This document shows, piece after piece, positions 18,201-27,679 of a stretch of 64,000 nt of DNA. The position numbers were made by a program, and so were the translations under genes. The notes under the pieces were generated by a model. That model had not been told where the DNA came from, searched no databases, and saw only the letters and a program-made list of their open reading frames with translations. Positions within the stretch are counted from its first letter, which is position 1, and the number at the start of each line of letters is the position of its first letter. The stretch comes from Aurantiacibacter marinus. Lineage in GTDB: Bacteria > Pseudomonadota > Alphaproteobacteria > Sphingomonadales > Sphingomonadaceae. The stretch covers positions 1 to 64,000 of the forward strand of contig NZ_LDCP01000002.1 in assembly GCF_001021555.1 (NCBI RefSeq), in the 5' to 3' direction.

Positions 18201-19423
18201 AACCGCTTGGCCCCATTCCCCCCTATTTCGAAACCATTGACGGCCAATTGGCCATTGGTGGCAAGACTGCGAGTGCCTTGGTAAAGGAAGCGGGCGATAC
18301 GCCGCTGTTTGTCTATTCCAAGGATGCCATACTTCGCCGGATTACAGAACTCCGGGACGCCCTGCCTGACCGCGTTCGCCTGCATTATGCAATGAAAGCA
18401 AATCCTTACGCGCCTCTGCTCGAATTTATGGCGGACCATGTGGATGGGCTGGATATCGCTTCGGGCGGGGAACTGGAGCAAGCGCGCGGCGCCGGGTATC
18501 TGCCGCGGGAGATCAGCTTTGCAGGGCCGGGCAAGCGTGACCGGGAACTGTTCGCTGCCGTTCGCGCCGGGGTGACGCTCAATCTCGAATCCGAGGGTGA
18601 GGGTGAGCGCGCTCTGGATGCCGGCAAGGCTCTTGGTATAGCACCGCGTCTCGCCATCAGGGTGAACCCGTCTTTCGAACTGCGCGGTTCGGGCATGAAA
18701 ATGGGTGGCGGCGCAAAACCATTCGGCATCGATGAAGAACGTGTTCCCGCTTTCGCACGAAAGCTGGTTGATGCAGGTGCCAATTGGCGGGGTTTTCATA
18801 TTTACAGCGGCAGTCAGGCGCTGGACGCGGATGCAATAATTGAATCGCAGGCGAATGTCCTCGATCTGGCCGCAAGGCTTGGAAAGGAGGCTGGTGTCCC
18901 GGTTCCGCATCTCAACATGGGTGGCGGTTTCGGAATACCCTATTTTGATCGCGATACGCCGCTGGATATTGCTGCGATTGGCGCGGCGCTGAAATCGCAA
19001 TTTGCTGATTTACCGCAGATTTTAAGCGAAACCAACTTCGCGATAGAGCTTGGCCGCTATCTTGTCGGTGAGGCGGGCGTTTATCTTACGCGGATTCTCG
19101 ACCGAAAGATCAGCCACGGCACAACCTATCTGGTGACCGATGGCGGTTTGCACCACCAGCTCGCAGCATCAGGCAATTTCGGCACGGTTGTTCGCCGCAA
19201 CTACCCCGTAGCAATTGCAAATCATTTCGGTGCTGAGCCGGCCGAGGAGGTTAATGTGGTCGGTTGCCTGTGCACACCGCTCGATAGGCTGGCCGATCAA
19301 GCTCACCTGCCTCGCGCCGATGTCGGCGATCTTGTCGCTGTGTTCTGCGCCGGTGCCTATGGTGCAAGCGCCAGCCCGGCGACTTTTCTCGGGCAGGGCG
19401 CAGCGCGCGAAATGCTCGTTTGA
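18197..19423 (+). CDS. PLP-dependent decarboxylase, exosortase A system-associated
   Basis: This 408-residue fold-III PLP enzyme is related to diaminopimelate and ornithine decarboxylases (TIGR03099 type). The PLP lysine is K67 in LHYAMKANP; NMGGGFGIPYF is the phosphate-binding glycine loop and VGCLCTPLD the substrate cysteine region. It overlaps the acyl-CoA ligase by 4 bases. With the ligase and ACP it forms a small-molecule arm of the locus, possibly making an amine or amino-acid-derived substituent. Substrate unknown. Confidence 0.92.
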   Translation: MKPLGPIPPYFETIDGQLAIGGKTASALVKEAGDTPLFVYSKDAILRRITELRDALPDRVRLHYAMKANPYAPLLEFMADHVDGLDIASGGELEQARGAGYLPREISFAGPGKRDRELFAAVRAGVTLNLESEGEGERALDAGKALGIAPRLAIRVNPSFELRGSGMKMGGGAKPFGIDEERVPAFARKLVDAGANWRGFHIYSGSQALDADAIIESQANVLDLAARLGKEAGVPVPHLNMGGGFGIPYFDRDTPLDIAAIGAALKSQFADLPQILSETNFAIELGRYLVGEAGVYLTRILDRKISHGTTYLVTDGGLHHQLAASGNFGTVVRRNYPVAIANHFGAEPAEEVNVVGCLCTPLDRLADQAHLPRADVGDLVAVFCAGAYGASASPATFLGQGAAREMLV

Positions 19424-19618
19424 TACCGCAGCAAGCGCACGTCCCGATACGGGACACAGCCCAAAAAATGCGGCTTTTCTGCCGCTCGGGACCGCAAAGC
19501 TAACGCAATGTTCACCCTTTTTCGCGAGAAGGCCTGACTGGATCCAGAGGCGCAATGCGTGCGTGGCAATTGAGGCCGCGTCAGCTGACCGTCAGCATAT
19601 TCACGAAGGACGCATTCG

Positions 19619-20263
19619 ATGCGAACGACATTCCCGGCCAAAGCCCTCCTCGCCTCAGCAGGTTTCGCCATTGCGCTAACCGGCTGCAGCGGTGGTTCTG
19701 CAGGGTCGCAGCTTGAACCCGCCCGTTTTGTCTCCATGCAGGAAGGCCCGGGCGAAGAATACGTGATCGGCCCGCTCGACAAGCTGACAATTCACGTATG
19801 GCGCAATGATGAACTTGGCGCAGAAGTGCAGGTCCGTCCCGATGGACGTATCACGACTCCGCTGGTCGCGGATATGCCTGCCGTCGGCAAGACCCCGACA
19901 ATGCTCTCGGAAGACATTCGTCTCCAGCTGTCGCAATATATCGAAGAACCGATCGTCACGGTGATTGTGAACGAATTTGCCGGCACTTTCAGCCAGCAAG
20001 TGCGGATCGTCGGCGCGACAGCAGAGCCGGCCTCAATACCTTTCCGCGCCAATATGACACTGCTCGACGCGATGATTTCCGTTGGCGGCCTGTCGGAATA
20101 TGCCGCAGGCAATCGCGCCCGGCTTATCCGGTTTGACCGCGAAAGCGGTGAACAGCGCGAATATGATTTGCGGCTGTCTGATCTGCTGCGCCGCGGTGAC
20201 AGTGAAGCCAACGTCCTTCTGATGCCGGGCGATGTCATCATCATCCCGGAAAGCATGTTCTGA
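19619..20263 (+). CDS. polysaccharide export lipoprotein, XrtA/PEP-CTERM type
   Basis: This 214-residue Wza-like outer-membrane export protein starts with a lipoprotein signal (TGCSGG, lipid-bearing C23). It carries a polysaccharide-export domain (YVIGPLDKLTIHVWRND to VNEFAGTF) and a SLBB-like second half (VRIVGATAEPAS to MPGDVIIIPES). It would form the secretion pore for the exopolysaccharide. A 195-base gap upstream separates it from the decarboxylase, the largest gap in the operon, so a second promoter is likely there. Residues match the TIGR03027-type family. Confidence 0.93.
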   Translation: MRTTFPAKALLASAGFAIALTGCSGGSAGSQLEPARFVSMQEGPGEEYVIGPLDKLTIHVWRNDELGAEVQVRPDGRITTPLVADMPAVGKTPTMLSEDIRLQLSQYIEEPIVTVIVNEFAGTFSQQVRIVGATAEPASIPFRANMTLLDAMISVGGLSEYAAGNRARLIRFDRESGEQREYDLRLSDLLRRGDSEANVLLMPGDVIIIPESMF

Positions 20264-20268
20264 GGGGG
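20262..20268 (+). promoter_or_regulatory. ribosome binding site selecting a TTG start
   Basis: GAGGGGG overlaps the stop codon of the export lipoprotein and lies 8 bases before the TTG at 20277. It is the only strong ribosome site that fits the N-terminus expected for the chain-length protein. Confidence 0.6.
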
Positions 20269-20276
20269 TCGGGCAT

Positions 20277-21809
20277 TTGAACCACCTTCTTGAAGAAATG
20301 CGTGCCGGACTTTGGGCCGTGTGGAACCGCCGCTGGCTAGCCCTGGGCATCGCCTGGGGCGTGTGCCTACTTGGCTGGCTGGTAATTGCGCTGATTCCGA
20401 ACACTTACGAATCAGAAGCGCGAATTTTTGTGCAGCTGGATGATGTGCTGGCCGAACAGATTGGCATCGGCGCCAATGCGCGTGAACGTGATATCGACCG
20501 GATCCGCCAGACTTTGGTGAGCTCGGTCAATCTGGAAACAGTCATCCGCTCCACCCGGATCGGTGATGGGGTTAGTTCACCAGGCGATATGGAAGCAGCG
20601 ATTGCCCGTCTGGAAAAAGATATCCAGGTGGTCAGTGAAGGTGAAAACATCTTTGAAATCGCTGCGCAAAGCGGTCGCGGCGATTTGTCCGATTCCGAAA
20701 ATGCGCAGCTCGCAAACACCATAGCTCAGCGCATGATCGACATTTTCCGAGAGGAAAATCTCGGCGGCGCGCGCGGTGAAATGTCCAGCTCGATTGAATT
20801 CCTTAACGAGCAGCTGGCCAACCGGGAAGCTGAACTGGAAGCTGCTGAAGAACGCCGCCTGGCATTCGAAGCGCAGCATCCCGATCTGATTGGCGGCGCA
20901 CAGAATATTGCGACCCAGATGAGCGCGACGCGCGCTGAGTTGCGCAGCGTCGAATCGGATCTGGCCGCTGCGCAGGCTGCTGCCGCTTCTCTCGAAGGGC
21001 AACTGGCCAGCACACCGCGCTCCATTACCATTCCCGGCACAGGTGGAGGCGGTCCGCAGGCAACGCTTGCACAGGCAGAAGCCAACCTTTCTGCCATGCG
21101 TGCTCGCGGTCTTACCGATGAACATCCCGATGTAATCGCTGCCACCCGCACGGTTGCGAGCTTGCGCGAACGGGCGCAGGCTGCGGGTGGTGGTAGCGGC
21201 GCAGCGAGCATGCCAAATCCAGCGTACAGCTCCCTTCAATCGATGACGGGTGAACGTCAGTCCAATGTAATGTCGTTACAATCCCGCGCGGCTGCATTGC
21301 GGGCAGAAATCGCCTCTATCAATGCCAGCCAGGCCCGTGAGCCGGGGGTTGCTGCAGAAGCCCAGCGGATCAGTCGCGATTACGAAGTGCTGCGCGAACA
21401 GTATGATGAATTGTTGCAGGACCGGGAAGAATTGCGATTGCGCGGACAGGTCGAAAATGAACGCAGTGCTGTCCAGTTCGAAGTTGTCGATCCGCCAACC
21501 ACACCGCGCGTGCCCGCAGCACCGAACCGCGCATTGCTGCTGTTTGGTGTGCTGATCCTTGGTCTTGGTGCCGGTGTGGGCACCGCCTTTGCACTCAGCA
21601 AGCTGGGTTCGACCTTTGCCACGGCGGGCCAGATGGAGCGTACCTTCGGGCTGCCGGTTATCGGCACCATTACACACACATTCACCGAAGCGGGCCGTGA
21701 ACTGCGCCGTCAGCGCTTCAAATATTTCGCAGCCGGCGTCGGCGGGCTCGGCGTGCTGTTCGTGGTGCTGATGGGCGTTGAAATCGTCCAGCGCAGCACG
21801 ATGGCTTGA
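20277..21809 (+). CDS. XrtA-system polysaccharide chain-length determinant (Wzz-like)
   Basis: This 510-residue inner-membrane co-polymerase controls chain length and bridges the polymerase to the export pore. It has a transmembrane helix at about 20-45, a long periplasmic coiled coil (about 150-390, with many heptads such as LNEQLANREAELEAAEE) and a second helix near residue 435. A Gly-rich spacer (PGTGGGGP) interrupts the coil. I start at a TTG because GAGGGGG precedes it; the upstream extension would overlap the previous gene. The tyrosine autokinase follows after 10 bases. Confidence 0.9.
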   Translation: MNHLLEEMRAGLWAVWNRRWLALGIAWGVCLLGWLVIALIPNTYESEARIFVQLDDVLAEQIGIGANARERDIDRIRQTLVSSVNLETVIRSTRIGDGVSSPGDMEAAIARLEKDIQVVSEGENIFEIAAQSGRGDLSDSENAQLANTIAQRMIDIFREENLGGARGEMSSSIEFLNEQLANREAELEAAEERRLAFEAQHPDLIGGAQNIATQMSATRAELRSVESDLAAAQAAAASLEGQLASTPRSITIPGTGGGGPQATLAQAEANLSAMRARGLTDEHPDVIAATRTVASLRERAQAAGGGSGAASMPNPAYSSLQSMTGERQSNVMSLQSRAAALRAEIASINASQAREPGVAAEAQRISRDYEVLREQYDELLQDREELRLRGQVENERSAVQFEVVDPPTTPRVPAAPNRALLLFGVLILGLGAGVGTAFALSKLGSTFATAGQMERTFGLPVIGTITHTFTEAGRELRRQRFKYFAAGVGGLGVLFVVLMGVEIVQRSTMA

Positions 21810-21819
21810 GGGACAGGAA

Positions 21820-22857
21820 ATGACTGAACACAGCAAAATCCAGACCCCGGGCAAATCGCTGTTCGAGCGTGCTGAGACCTTCTTCGGGCTCGGCGGCGAT
21901 TTTACGCCTTCGCCGGTGCCAAAGAAACTGCGAGATCCGGTAAATCGTCAGATCGTTCGCAAGAACAGGTCCGTGGCAAAGCCGCAGGTTGAAGCAGAGG
22001 TTCCGCTTGCCAAAGCCGCTGCAAAGCGGATGCCCCCGCGCGATTTGCCACCAGAAGGCGTTGCCCCTGTTGCAACTGAAAAGGTCGCGCCCGAGCCGAT
22101 TTATGAAGACGTGGAATTTTCCCAGAGCATTCATGAACTTGATCGTGAATCCCTCGCGGTACATGGCCTGATACAGCCCGAGGGTCCGGTCACGGCACTG
22201 CTTGAAGAATTCAGGATCGTGAAGCGGCAGGTGCTGGCATCTGTGCAAAAGGCGCGCAATTCGGGTTCGGGCAAAGTAGCGCAGCGCGTACTTGTATGCT
22301 CGCCGTTGCCAAACGAAGGCAAAAGCTACTGCGCCGCCAATCTGGCGCTCGCGATGGCGGCAGAGAAAGATAGTGAAGTGCTGCTGGTGGATGCCGATTT
22401 CGCCAAGCCATCGATCCTCTCCATGCTTGGATTGCCGCGTGGCCCCGGGTTCATGGACGTGCTTGCGCGTGATGATATCAATGTCGAAGACTGTGTGCTG
22501 GCAACCGATGTGGCAGGCCTCTACGTGCTGCCAGCGGGCAACCATACCACGTCTGACAGCGAATATCTTTCCAGCACCCGGACCGCGGAAGTGCTGGACC
22601 GGCTGACCCGTGCCGCGCCCAATCGCATCGTGATTTTCGACAGTTCTCCAGCACTGGCCGCTTCGCCTGCAGCAGAGCTGGCCAATCACGTGGGGCAGGC
22701 CATTGTAGTCGCCCGTGCCGACCGAACCGGACAGAGCGCGCTGGAAGATGCGCTGACCCTGCTTTCATCCTGTCCCGATCTCAAATTGCTGCTGAATGCA
22801 GCGCATTTCAGCCCGAGTGGTCGCCGTTTTGGTGCCTATTACGGGCAAGAGGCATAG
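21820..22857 (+). CDS. XrtA-associated tyrosine autokinase (BY-kinase)
   Basis: This 345-residue cytoplasmic BY-kinase should phosphorylate itself and cycle polymer assembly with the Wzz-like partner upstream. It has Walker A SPLPNEGKS (161-169), Walker A' LLVDADFAKPS and Walker B IVIFDSSP. The N-terminal 120 residues are a Pro/Ala-rich, probably disordered arm. The C-terminus ends GAYYGQEA: only two tyrosines are present where classical Wzc proteins have a cluster of several. A GGACAGGAA ribosome site precedes the ATG. Confidence 0.9.
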   Translation: MTEHSKIQTPGKSLFERAETFFGLGGDFTPSPVPKKLRDPVNRQIVRKNRSVAKPQVEAEVPLAKAAAKRMPPRDLPPEGVAPVATEKVAPEPIYEDVEFSQSIHELDRESLAVHGLIQPEGPVTALLEEFRIVKRQVLASVQKARNSGSGKVAQRVLVCSPLPNEGKSYCAANLALAMAAEKDSEVLLVDADFAKPSILSMLGLPRGPGFMDVLARDDINVEDCVLATDVAGLYVLPAGNHTTSDSEYLSSTRTAEVLDRLTRAAPNRIVIFDSSPALAASPAAELANHVGQAIVVARADRTGQSALEDALTLLSSCPDLKLLLNAAHFSPSGRRFGAYYGQEA

Positions 22858-22862
22858 CCATC

Positions 22863-24509
22863 ATGCGTATGACCATAGCCACCATTCTTGCCCTTGCGGT
22901 GACGCCATCAACCGTGCTGGCCCAGCAATCGGGTGAAGTCGAAGAGGGCCGCAGCAGTCAACGCAGCTCTGATCGCGGCGTAGAGATTGCGCCGTACATC
23001 GAGGCTGCGCAGGTCGTAACGGCCGAGCTTGCCCCAGGCGATGACGTGGTCACCTATTCGCGCGTCGCCGCAGGTGTGGATGCCGGATTTGGCGGGCGCT
23101 ATTCACAAGGCTCTGCTTCGCTGCGCTACGAACGCCGTATCGGATACAGCGACGATGTGGCGGATACTGATACTTTCTCCGGCATTGCCCGTACATCGCT
23201 GGCACTTGCCGGCCCGAATGTGACTTTTGAAGCTGGCGGCCTCGCCTCGCGCACACGGGTTGAAGGCAGCGGCGCTACATCAATCGGCGGTTTCGGCGGC
23301 GATGATGATTTCACGACGCAAATTTACTCGGTTTACGCCGGGCCTGCCGTACAGACACAGATCGGTGTTGCCGAAGTTACCGGTGCATACAGACTGGGAT
23401 ATACGCGAGTGGAATCGCCCGATGCTGTGCTCGTCACGCCAGGCGGAGAGCGCGCCGATATCTTCGACGATTCAACCACACACAACGCCGTGGTAAGGGC
23501 TGGTATCGCACCAGACACCGTTTTGCCGATCGGGGTTGGTATCGGTGCAGGTTGGAACCGGCAGGACGTATCCAATCTCGATCAGCGTATCGATGATCGC
23601 CATGTCCGCGCGGACGTTACTGTGCCGGTATCGCCCAACGTCGCCCTGATCGGCGGTGTTGGTTATGAAGACGTGGAAGTTTCCAGCCGCGATGCCTTGC
23701 GTGACATCAATGGCGATCCGGTCATCGGCACCGATGGTCGTTTCGTCACAGATCGCAGCGCGCCGCGCCAGATCGCTTACGAAACCGATGGGATAATCTG
23801 GGATGCAGGCGTCATGTGGAGGCCCAGCAACCGTACGTCGCTGACCGCCTCGGTTGGTCGCCGCTATGGTTCGACCACCTATTACGGCTCCTTGTCCTAT
23901 GCTCCCGATGACCGCTCCAGCCTGAATGTTTCAGTTTATGACAACATCAACAGTTTTGGCGGACAGGTGGTTGGCGCGTTGGGCGATCTTGGCACAGATT
24001 TTGACGCCTTCCGCAATCCGGTAACGGGTGATCTGGGCGGCTGTGTCATTGGCACGGAGGGAGACAATTGCGCGCTCGCGCGTCTTGGATCAATCCGGTC
24101 CGGCGTGTTCCGCAGCCGCGGCGTTTCTGCCAGTTATGGCGCAAGCTTCGGGCGCACTTCGTTTGGCTTTGGCGCCGGCTATGATCGCCGCACCTTCATT
24201 GCCGGCCAGAATACGGTCCTCGCCGGGATCGACGGTATTGCAGACGAGAATTACTGGCTTGCGGCTTACGGATCGCGGCAACTCGATCGATGGTCGCAGT
24301 TCTCGCTCGGCGGGTCTGCATCGCTGTTCGATAGCGGGTTGGACAGTTCCGGCCAGGCGCTCGGTTACAGCGTGACCGCAGCTTACGATCGTACTTTCAT
24401 CGAAGGGCTCAGCGGCACAGCTGCTGTTGGCCTTGACGGTATCACTCGCGAAGATCTGCCCGACTACCAGGCCGCATCGGCCCTTGTCGGTCTTCGCTAC
24501 ACTTTCTGA
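22863..24509 (+). CDS. XrtA-associated outer-membrane beta-barrel protein
   Basis: This 548-residue protein has a signal peptide (ending VLA-QQ), many alternating amphipathic strands, and a terminal phenylalanine (VGLRYTF), the signature that targets barrels to the BAM machinery. It matches the TIGR03016-type proteins in PEP-CTERM loci and probably helps polysaccharide cross or attach to the outer membrane. It lies 5 bases after the kinase and 23 before the ATPase. Some databases label relatives as YajC, which is not supported by this architecture. Exact role unknown. Confidence 0.85.
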   Translation: MRMTIATILALAVTPSTVLAQQSGEVEEGRSSQRSSDRGVEIAPYIEAAQVVTAELAPGDDVVTYSRVAAGVDAGFGGRYSQGSASLRYERRIGYSDDVADTDTFSGIARTSLALAGPNVTFEAGGLASRTRVEGSGATSIGGFGGDDDFTTQIYSVYAGPAVQTQIGVAEVTGAYRLGYTRVESPDAVLVTPGGERADIFDDSTTHNAVVRAGIAPDTVLPIGVGIGAGWNRQDVSNLDQRIDDRHVRADVTVPVSPNVALIGGVGYEDVEVSSRDALRDINGDPVIGTDGRFVTDRSAPRQIAYETDGIIWDAGVMWRPSNRTSLTASVGRRYGSTTYYGSLSYAPDDRSSLNVSVYDNINSFGGQVVGALGDLGTDFDAFRNPVTGDLGGCVIGTEGDNCALARLGSIRSGVFRSRGVSASYGASFGRTSFGFGAGYDRRTFIAGQNTVLAGIDGIADENYWLAAYGSRQLDRWSQFSLGGSASLFDSGLDSSGQALGYSVTAAYDRTFIEGLSGTAAVGLDGITREDLPDYQAASALVGLRYTF

Positions 24510-24532
24510 CGGGTCCAAAGGGAAACCGAAAC

Positions 24533-25687
24533 ATGTTCGACAACTTCTATGGCCTGAGCGGCAAACCATTCCAGCTGACGCCCGATCCGGAATTCTATTT
24601 CCGTTCGATCACGCACCGCAAGGCGTTGTCCTATCTTGGATATGGTTTGGCGCAGGGCGAAGGCTTCATCGTCATTACCGGCGAAATCGGTTCGGGTAAG
24701 TCGACTCTGGTAGCCCATATGATGGAAAGCCTCGATCCGAAGCAGGTGACGGTCGCCCAGATCGTGACCAGCGCTCTGGACGAGTCCGAAGTGGTTCACG
24801 TAGTTGCATCGGCCATGGGTCTTGATGTCGAAGGGCATGACAAGGCCACTGCACTGACCGAAATCGAAAGCTTCCTGCACGAGGAGGCCCGGGCGGGTCG
24901 CCGCTGCCTGCTTGTGGTGGACGAATCGCAGAACCTGTCGGTCGCAGCTCTCGAAGAACTGCGCATGTTCTCCAATTTCCAGCTCGGCAGCCATCCCCTT
25001 CTGCAGACGCTCCTGCTGGGTCAGCCGGAATTCCGCGTGACCCTGCAGAACGACGGCGGGCTGGAGCAATTGCGCCAGCGTGTGATCGCGGCTCATCATC
25101 TTGAGCCGATGCAGAAAAGCGAAATCGAACCTTACATCATCCACCGTCTCGAAAAGGTTGGATGGGAAGGAAATCCGGCTTTCGACCAGCGGGTGTTTGC
25201 CGAGGTTTTCGAAGCTTCGGGCGGTATTCCGCGCCGCGTCAACCAGATTGCCAATCGCCTGATGTTGCTTGGTGCGGTTGAAGAACGTTCTCGCATCGAT
25301 GCGTCTTTGCTCCAGTCCGTTCTGTCGGAAATGGAAGCAGAACGCGCTTTCCCTGAAGCGGCACCTTCGCCGCTGAAGTCCAAAGATCCGGAATTTGAAC
25401 CGGTCAAGGCAATGCCGACTGTTCCGCGCGTGGACATGGAAATGTTCGAAGCTGCAATGGCCGACCGGGATGCGCAGATTGCTGAATTGCAGCAAGCCGT
25501 GGTGGAACTTTCCAACCAGGGTGATCAGGCCGTCATCGACGTGGTGAAACCGGAGATTGAGGTCATGCGTGAACAGATCGCCCTTATTGAAGCCCGATGT
25601 TTCGAACAGGAACGATCTATCCGCCAGACGCTGACGATGCTGATCGAATGGATTGAGGGCGAAATGGAATCGAGCAAGGCCGCCTGA
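24533..25687 (+). CDS. XrtA-associated ATPase (ExeA-like)
   Basis: This 384-residue AAA-type ATPase of the TIGR03015 family resembles ExeA/GspA. Walker A is GEIGSGKST (about 50-58) and Walker B is CLLVVDESQNL (about 123-133), with sensor-like LLGQPEFR. Unlike ExeA it has no periplasmic peptidoglycan-binding domain. The last 90 residues form a predicted coiled coil (AEMADRDAQIAELQQAV) ending in a Glu-rich tail. The position in the operon suggests a motor or assembly factor for export. Role inferred. Confidence 0.88.
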   Translation: MFDNFYGLSGKPFQLTPDPEFYFRSITHRKALSYLGYGLAQGEGFIVITGEIGSGKSTLVAHMMESLDPKQVTVAQIVTSALDESEVVHVVASAMGLDVEGHDKATALTEIESFLHEEARAGRRCLLVVDESQNLSVAALEELRMFSNFQLGSHPLLQTLLLGQPEFRVTLQNDGGLEQLRQRVIAAHHLEPMQKSEIEPYIIHRLEKVGWEGNPAFDQRVFAEVFEASGGIPRRVNQIANRLMLLGAVEERSRIDASLLQSVLSEMEAERAFPEAAPSPLKSKDPEFEPVKAMPTVPRVDMEMFEAAMADRDAQIAELQQAVVELSNQGDQAVIDVVKPEIEVMREQIALIEARCFEQERSIRQTLTMLIEWIEGEMESSKAA

Positions 25688-25691
25688 GGAG
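25686..25691 (+). promoter_or_regulatory. ribosome binding site selecting a GTG start
   Basis: GAGGAG overlaps the ATPase stop codon and sits 9 bases before the GTG at 25701, favouring that GTG over an upstream start inside the ATPase gene. Confidence 0.55.
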
Positions 25692-25700
25692 CTCTGTGCG

Positions 25701-26624
25701 GTGAACGCGATCACATTTCAGGAAAAGGGCGAGGCGCAGGAAGCCATCGTCAACGGCCTTTCGGTCGATGTCGAGGACTGGTTTCAGGTCGGCGCGTTCG
25801 AGGACGTGATCGAACGTGATAGCTGGGGCGGGCTTGATGACCGTGTCGAGCGTAACGTTCACGCGATACTTGACCTGTTCGATGAAGCAAAAGCTACGGC
25901 CACGTTCTTTACGCTTGGTTGGGTTGCGCAACGGCATGGAACGCTCCTGCGTGAAATCGCGAAACGCGGCCATGAAGTCGCCAGCCATGGATGGGACCAT
26001 CAACGTGTTTTTCGTATGGACAGGCAGACCTTCGCGCGCGATCTTGAGAAGACGCGCAAGACAATCGAGGATTGCTGCGGCAAACGCGTGATAGGGTATC
26101 GCGCACCCAGCTTTTCCATCGACCACCGCACGCCCTGGGCCTTTATGGAACTGGCTGAACAAGGCTATCTCTATTCATCCAGTGTCGCTCCGGTTGCGCA
26201 TGATCATTACGGTTGGGCGGATGCCCCGCGCTTCGCTTTCCGTCCGATGCCGTGGCATGATCTGATCGAACTTCCGGTAACCACGGCAGAGTTTCGCGGA
26301 AAACGGCTTGCTGCGGGCGGCGGCGGATTTTTCCGCGTGCTGCCCTATGCTTTCAGCCGCTGGGCAATTCGGCAGGTCAACCGTGAAGAGCAGCGCCCGG
26401 CGATCTTTTACTTCCACCCGTGGGAAATCGATCCCGGCCAACCGCGCGTTTCTGGCGCTCCGCTGCGATCACGACTGCGCCATTACACCAATCTTTCAAA
26501 GATGTCAGACAAGCTGAACCAGCTTATCAATGAATTTTCGTGGGGCCGGATTGATCTGATCGCTCACCGAGAGAACGCCAGGCTAGCTGCCGAAAAGGCT
26601 GCGAAGTACGAGTTGGACACGTGA
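25701..26624 (+). CDS. XrtA-system polysaccharide deacetylase
   Basis: This 307-residue NodB-fold deacetylase should remove acetyl groups from the exopolysaccharide. The metal-site residues are visible in NGLSVDVEDWFQ (D23, D26) and HEVASHGWDH, followed by IGYRAPSFSI. The C-terminal part matches the DUF3473 extension that marks XrtA-linked deacetylases (YFHPWEIDPGQPR). No signal peptide is seen, so it may act in the cytoplasm. The GTG start is chosen from the ribosome site; the stop overlaps the next GTG (GTGA). Confidence 0.92.
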   Translation: MNAITFQEKGEAQEAIVNGLSVDVEDWFQVGAFEDVIERDSWGGLDDRVERNVHAILDLFDEAKATATFFTLGWVAQRHGTLLREIAKRGHEVASHGWDHQRVFRMDRQTFARDLEKTRKTIEDCCGKRVIGYRAPSFSIDHRTPWAFMELAEQGYLYSSSVAPVAHDHYGWADAPRFAFRPMPWHDLIELPVTTAEFRGKRLAAGGGGFFRVLPYAFSRWAIRQVNREEQRPAIFYFHPWEIDPGQPRVSGAPLRSRLRHYTNLSKMSDKLNQLINEFSWGRIDLIAHRENARLAAEKAAKYELDT

Positions 26625-27679
26625 ATGCGCCGTTTAGCCTGACACGCGAACACGTCCGCACAGCCAATTTGCGCGAACCTGACGAGGCGGCGCGGATTGA
26701 GGCATTTGTTGCAACCAAGGCTGGCTCTGTTTTTCACCGCCCTGCATGGCTTCGTGCTATCGAAAAGGGCACTGGCCAGCGCGCTTGCGGATTGATCGCG
26801 GAACAGGGAAGCGCGATCACCGGTTGGCTTCCGCTTACAGAAGTGCATTCACCAATCTTCGGCCGGATGCTCGCCTCCAGCGGGTTTGCTGTGGAAGGCG
26901 GCATTCTTGCCGATGATGACAGCACGGCTTCAGCGCTGTGCAATGCAGCCACCGAATATGCGCTGCGCCTGTCCTGCACGACCATTGAATTGCGCGGTGG
27001 CCCGGCGGGCGTGGGCTGGGAAGTGCGAACGGACAGCCATTGCGGTTTCGTGCAGCCTCTTGCTGGAGACGATGACGCGCAACTTACTGCCATCCCGCGT
27101 AAACAGCGCGCTGAAGTGCGTAGATCACTGAAGAACGAACTTTCGGTTTCCGTCGGTAGCGGTGCGGCCGATCGGGCCGCCCATTATGCCGTCTACGCCG
27201 CCAGCGTCCGCAACCTCGGTACGCCGGTCTTCCCGCGCAGCCTGTTTGATGCTGTGCTGGATACGCTGGACGCCGATATCCTTACCGTGCGCCATGAAGG
27301 CGAAGCGGTTGCGAGTGTATTGTCGCTCTATCACGGCGGTGCAGTCATGCCTTATTGGGGCGGCGGCACAATGGCGGCGAGGTATCTGCGCGCCAACGAC
27401 CGGATGTATTATGCACTGATGCTCCACGCCCGCAGCCGTGGCTGTGACCGGTTCGATTTCGGGCGAAGCAAGACCGGCAGCGGGGCCTACAGCTTCAAGA
27501 AGAACTGGGGTTTTGAACCGGAGCCGCTTTCCTACGCAAGCTGGACTGCAGCGGGACACGAGGCCCGCGATGCCGATCCAACTAGCGAGCAGCATCAGTC
27601 GCGCATTGCGCTCTGGAAGAAGCTGCCATTGCCGGCCGCCAATCGGCTCGGCCCGATTATTGCGCGGGGGTTGGGGTGA
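26621..27679 (+). CDS. FemAB-family XrtA-associated protein
   Basis: This 352-residue protein has the duplicated GNAT fold of FemAB peptidyltransferases (KQRAEVRRSLKNEL, VASVLSLYHGGAVMPYW, FDFGRSKTGSGAYSFKKNWGF), as in TIGR03019. FemAB enzymes move amino acids from tRNA or acyl donors; here the acceptor is presumably a glycan or the PEP-CTERM protein. GTG start overlapping the deacetylase; GTG of the next gene overlaps its own end. It is the second FemAB/GNAT-type protein in this locus. Confidence 0.9.
   Translation: MNAPFSLTREHVRTANLREPDEAARIEAFVATKAGSVFHRPAWLRAIEKGTGQRACGLIAEQGSAITGWLPLTEVHSPIFGRMLASSGFAVEGGILADDDSTASALCNAATEYALRLSCTTIELRGGPAGVGWEVRTDSHCGFVQPLAGDDDAQLTAIPRKQRAEVRRSLKNELSVSVGSGAADRAAHYAVYAASVRNLGTPVFPRSLFDAVLDTLDADILTVRHEGEAVASVLSLYHGGAVMPYWGGGTMAARYLRANDRMYYALMLHARSRGCDRFDFGRSKTGSGAYSFKKNWGFEPEPLSYASWTAAGHEARDADPTSEQHQSRIALWKKLPLPAANRLGPIIARGLG

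Noticed and set aside
19424-19618. Sigma-54 promoter upstream of the export lipoprotein gene
   Set aside because: A TGGCA word occurs but the matching TTGC box at the right spacing is missing.
24497-25714. 405-codon antisense frame across the XrtA ATPase
   Set aside because: Shadow of a gene with intact Walker motifs.
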